The notes beneath the pieces are model-generated. The model saw nothing but the letters and a program-made list of their open reading frames with translations. It did not search any database and was not told the DNA's origin. Shown one piece after another: positions 61,201 to 64,000 of a stretch of 64,000 nucleotides of DNA; within the stretch, counting starts at the first letter, position 1; every line of letters starts with the position of its first letter. The stretch spans positions 22,738,398-22,802,397 of the forward strand of contig NC_019876.2 of assembly GCF_002234675.1 (NCBI RefSeq), written 5' to 3'. Position numbers and translations under genes: made by a program. Source of the stretch: Oryzias latipes (taxonomy: Eukaryota > Chordata > Actinopteri > Beloniformes > Adrianichthyidae).

Positions 61201-61965
61201 AATTTGACTAAGGAAAGTTTCTGTCGCTTGAAAGCCAGGAGAGATTGATAGATCTCTTCACCCCCCTTCATACATGCCACAAATGTAGTGATCAGAGAAT
61301 TTCTGCAGGTGACATGTACCAGAGCAGAAGTCAGTGGTGTGTAGAAGGTGAAGAGGAAAGGTGAAGAACTGAGAACTGTGCCTGGTGGGGCCTCTGTACT
61401 GCTGGTCAGCTTGGAGGACCTACAGTTCCCCATCCTGACAAACTGTGGTGTGTTCACCAGATAGTCTATAATCCAGGTCACCAGGTGAGGCGTCACTGTC
61501 AGTGAGAGGAGCTTCTTCTTTAGTAGAAGGGGGGCGGATGGTATTAAAAGCAAAAAACAGCATCCTCACAGTGCATAAGTCAAAAGAAGGTCCAGTGTAG
61601 GAGGAGGAGAATGGCATCCTTCAATCCGATCTTGAACTGGAGAGAGCCCTTTCCCTGCTGCACCTAGGGTCACAGAAGCTGCAGGACCAGTCTTTGTGAC
61701 ATGTGAAGTGAGGGCGACTGGCCTGTGACCGTTTAGCTCGCTAGGACAGCTCTTCTTAGGGGCAGGAACACCTACTCATCTCTTTGGCAGTGATTGAAAT
61801 AGGGGTGATCGTCAGGGCCTGGTGAAAGGGATGGAGGGCTACACGAGGAGGGAAAGGTTAAAACGGTGATCAGGAAAGCTATTGGAGGGGTGCAGGAGGG
61901 GGCTAGGAGATGCGTGACTTGAGGAAGGGGTGTTCCAAATGATTTTCATGACTCAACTATCATAA
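61200..61965 (-). mobile_element. LINE RT fragment upstream of the CTL promoter block (unit 4)
   Basis: Minus-strand SLTVTPHLVTWIIDYLVNTP, QFVRMGNCRSSKLTSSTEAP, PGTVLSSS and FFAFNTIRP. Collinear with 33597-34210 and, in part, 10475-10985. No hAT element here, which confirms the hAT in unit 2 is later. Confidence 0.8.
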
Positions 61966-62445
61966 ATTTACAAACTATGAAAAGAAAGATCAAGAAACAG
62001 ATTACGTCATCCGGATTGGCGTCACCGGGGCCCCACTCTGGAGCCAGGCCTGGGGTTGGGGCTCGCAGGCGAGCGCCTGGTGACTGGGGCTCTTCCCACG
62101 GGCCCCGGTCAGGCACAGCCCTAAGGAGCGACATGGGACCACTCTCCCATGGGCCCACCACCCGTAGGAGACCTCAAAAGGGGCCAGTGCATTGTGGTTT
62201 GGGTGGCAGTCGAGGGCGAGTGCCTCTGCATCCCAAACCCCAGTAATGGATCTTGGCTTTTGGGACATGGAACATCACCTCTCTGGGAGGGAAGGAGCCT
62301 GATCTGGTGCGAGAGGTTGGGAGATACCGTCTAGATATAGTCGGGCTCACCTCCACACATAGCCTGGGCTCTGAAACTCAGTCCTTAGAGAGGGGTTGGA
62401 CTCTACCACTCTGGAGTTGCTCAAGGTGAGACGCGGCGGGGTGGT

Positions 62446-62925
62446 GTGGGCTTCCTCGTGAGCCCCCAGCTCAGCCGCCAAGTGTTGGAGTTCACTCCGG
62501 TGGACGAGAGGGTTATGTCCCTCCTTTTTCGGGTTGGGGACAGGTCTCTAACTGTGGTTTCGGCTTACGGGCCGAACAGCAGTTTGGAATACCAGGCCTT
62601 CTTGGTGTCTCTCGAAGGGGTACTGGAAAGTGCCCCAACAAGGGACTCCATTGTCCTCCTGGGGGACTTCAATGCCCACGTGGGCAATGACAGTAGCACC
62701 TGTAGGGGCGTTATTGGTAGGAATGACCGCCCTGATCTGAACGGGAGTGGTATTTTGGTTTTGGACTTCTGTGCTCGTCATAGTTTGTCCATAACGAACA
62801 CCATGTTCGAGCACAAGGGTGTCCATCAATACACCTCGCATCAGGACAACCTAGGCAGGAGGTCAATGATCGACTTTGTAGTTGTTTCAGGCGACCTTCG
62901 GCCTTGTGTCTGGACAGTCGGGTGA
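62446..62925 (+). pseudogene. RTE LINE endonuclease
   Basis: 160 codons open: [75 protein letters not shown] and [11 protein letters not shown] (the MIDF/VVS end block). The N-terminal part with the catalytic Glu lies upstream in broken frames, so the domain is incomplete as an ORF. Confidence 0.8.
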
Positions 62926-63177
62926 AGAGAGGGGTGGAGCTGTCTACCGATCACTACCTGGTGGTGAGTTGGATTCGCTGGCGGGGAAGAAAGGCCGGAA
63001 AGGCTTGGAGGACCCAAACGTACTGTAAGGGTCTGCTGGGAACGTCTGGCTGAGCCCTGCATTAGGAACGTCTTTAAGTTCCACATCCGGGAGAACTTCA
63101 AACAGGTACCGAGGGAGGCTGGTGCCTCTGGTGGTCTCTGGTGCCTGTCGCGGCGGAAACCCCCGAACCCGGAGGTA

Positions 63178-63412
63178 AGTCAAGTCAACTTTATTTATAA
63201 AGCATTTTTAAAACAGCAGAAGCTGACCAAAGTGCTTCACAATCTAGAATAAAAACAAAAAAACAGAATAAAATCAATAAAATTGATAAATTAAATAAAA
63301 ATAAATAAAACCATTGAAAACCAATAAAAACATCAACTCACACTTAGTTAGTGTGAGTTGCCAGCGAGAAAAGGTGAGTTTTTAACTTGGATTTAAAATC
63401 ATTCAGTGAACG
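63178..63412 (-). mobile_element. Short retroposon tail inserted in the RTE LINE
   Basis: On the plus strand it starts GTCAAGTCAACTTTATTTAT, the complement of a common fish retroposon end ATAAATAAAGTTGACTTGAC. It is A-rich inside, with a hairpin CTCACACTTAGTTAGTGTGAG at 63338-63358. The LINE reading (NPEV / DAVKLKKESY) is continuous across it. Confidence 0.75.
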
Positions 63413-64000
63413 GGATGCTGTCAAGCTGAAGAAAGAGTCCTACCAGGCCTGGCTGGCTTGCGGGACTCCAGAGGCAGCTGACAGGTATCGGCAGTCTAAG
63501 TGAGCTGCGGCCCGGACTGTTGCAGAGGCAAAAACTTGGGCCTGGGAGGAGTTCGATGAGGCATGGAGAAGAAGAAATTCTGGCAAACCATCCGGCGCCT
63601 CAGGAGGGGAAAGCAGTTCTCCACAGGCACTTTTTTCAGTGCAGGTGGGGGGCTGTTGACTTCGACTGGGGACATAGTCGGGCGGTGGAAGGATTACTTC
63701 AAGGATATCCTCAATCCCACTGACACGCCTTCCTTTGAAGAAGCAGAGAACGAGGATTATGGGGTGGGGCTGTCAATTAAGTTAAGAAGTCCACCCTGAG
63801 TACCTCAAGTCTCTGGATGCTGTGGGAGTATCTTGGCTGATACATATCTGCAGTGTCGTGTGGCAGTTGGGAACTGTACCACTGGACTGGCAGACAGAGA
63901 TGGTGGTTCCCCTCTTTAAGAAGGGGAACCGGAGGGTGTGTTCCAACTACAGGGGAATTACATTCCTCCACTTCCCCGGGAAAGTCGATACCAGGATACT
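63413..64000 (+). pseudogene. RTE LINE linker and RT start
   Basis: AVKLKKESYQAWLACGTPEA then ADRYRQSK-stop, EFDEAWRRRN-like, KFWQTIRRLRRGKQFSTGTF, TSTGDIVGRWKDYFKDILNP, then a gap/frameshift near 63780 and LKKGNRRVCSNYRGIT-like. This is the region before and at RT block 1. Truncated by the window edge. Confidence 0.75.

Larger units (their letters stand above)
61975..64000 (+). mobile_element. RTE-clade LINE (Rex3-like), running off the window
   Basis: A GC-rich 5' region (62010-62200) is followed by the endonuclease and the linker to the RT. Motifs: GFWDMEHHLSG-like start near 62258, [43 protein letters not shown] and FKKGNRRVCSNYRGIT near 63917-63960. The RT core lies beyond the edge. A short minus-strand insertion interrupts it at 63178-63412. 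Stops and shifts are moderate. Confidence 0.85.

Noticed and set aside
1..64000. CRISPR array, phage or bacterial defence system
   Set aside because: No regularly spaced repeats and all genes are of vertebrate or retroelement type.

Overview
This window is vertebrate, almost certainly teleost fish, genomic DNA. It has short exons with GT-AG introns, AT-rich introns, microsatellites and a dense layer of fish-type transposable elements: Jockey-superfamily and RTE LINEs, a tRNA-headed SINE, Ty3/gypsy chromoviruses, Tc1, piggyBac and hAT. Nothing bacterial, no operons and no CRISPR were seen.

The host genes belong to one family: secreted proteins with tandem C-type lectin-like domains (CTLDs). 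Eight loci or fragments were found: A (4.5-5.3 kb, +), B (9.1-9.8 kb, +), F (13.4 kb, -), D/C (18.4-32.0 kb, -), J (35.0-35.5 kb, -), E (35.7-37.9 kb, +), G (55.0-57.8 kb, -) and H (59.5-61.2 kb, -). Only D/C looks intact. Its four coding exons (signal peptide, CTLD1, CTLD2, CTLD3) have canonical splice sites, matching phase-1 junctions and no stop, giving 393 residues if the last exon is joined across a 10.9 kb intron that holds a gypsy element. The other loci are partial or broken. J carries a LINE tail in its CTLD3 exon, E a LINE in CTLD2, G a solo LTR plus a frameshift in CTLD3, and B a retroposon exactly at a splice acceptor. A conserved block with a candidate promoter and a non-coding first exon occurs four times (11.0-11.3, 31.9-32.2, 35.7-36.1 and 60.9-61.2 kb). 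In three of these a LINE reverse-transcriptase fragment lies directly upstream. The first copy has no gene behind it.

Mobile elements by region: 0-4 kb, a LINE split by a G-rich retroposon. 6-9 kb, LINE fragments, a TA-flanked DNA element and an inverted copy of the G-rich retroposon. 10-17 kb, LINE fragment, SINE with 17-bp target duplication, internally deleted piggyBac, long LINE. 19-24 kb, old repeats. 24.6-28.7 kb, gypsy lacking its RT core. 32-35 kb, two solo LTRs and a hAT element. 38-40.6 kb, a LINE lacking central RT. 40.6-46.1 kb, a gypsy mosaic. 46-51 kb, two Tc1 remnants, one split by the longest-tailed copy of the G-rich retroposon, then another LTR. 51.4-53.1 kb, a DNA element with terminal inverted repeats. 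53.3-54.2 kb, a retroposon/MITE composite. 62-64 kb, an RTE LINE running off the end.

The best candidate for something undescribed is the G-rich retroposon. Four copies have A-rich tails, target duplications (9 and 16 bp for the two clearest) and graded 5' truncation, which indicates LINE-type retrotransposition, yet no copy encodes a recognisable domain. The second notable point is how often different mobile elements have landed inside CTLD exons of this cluster.
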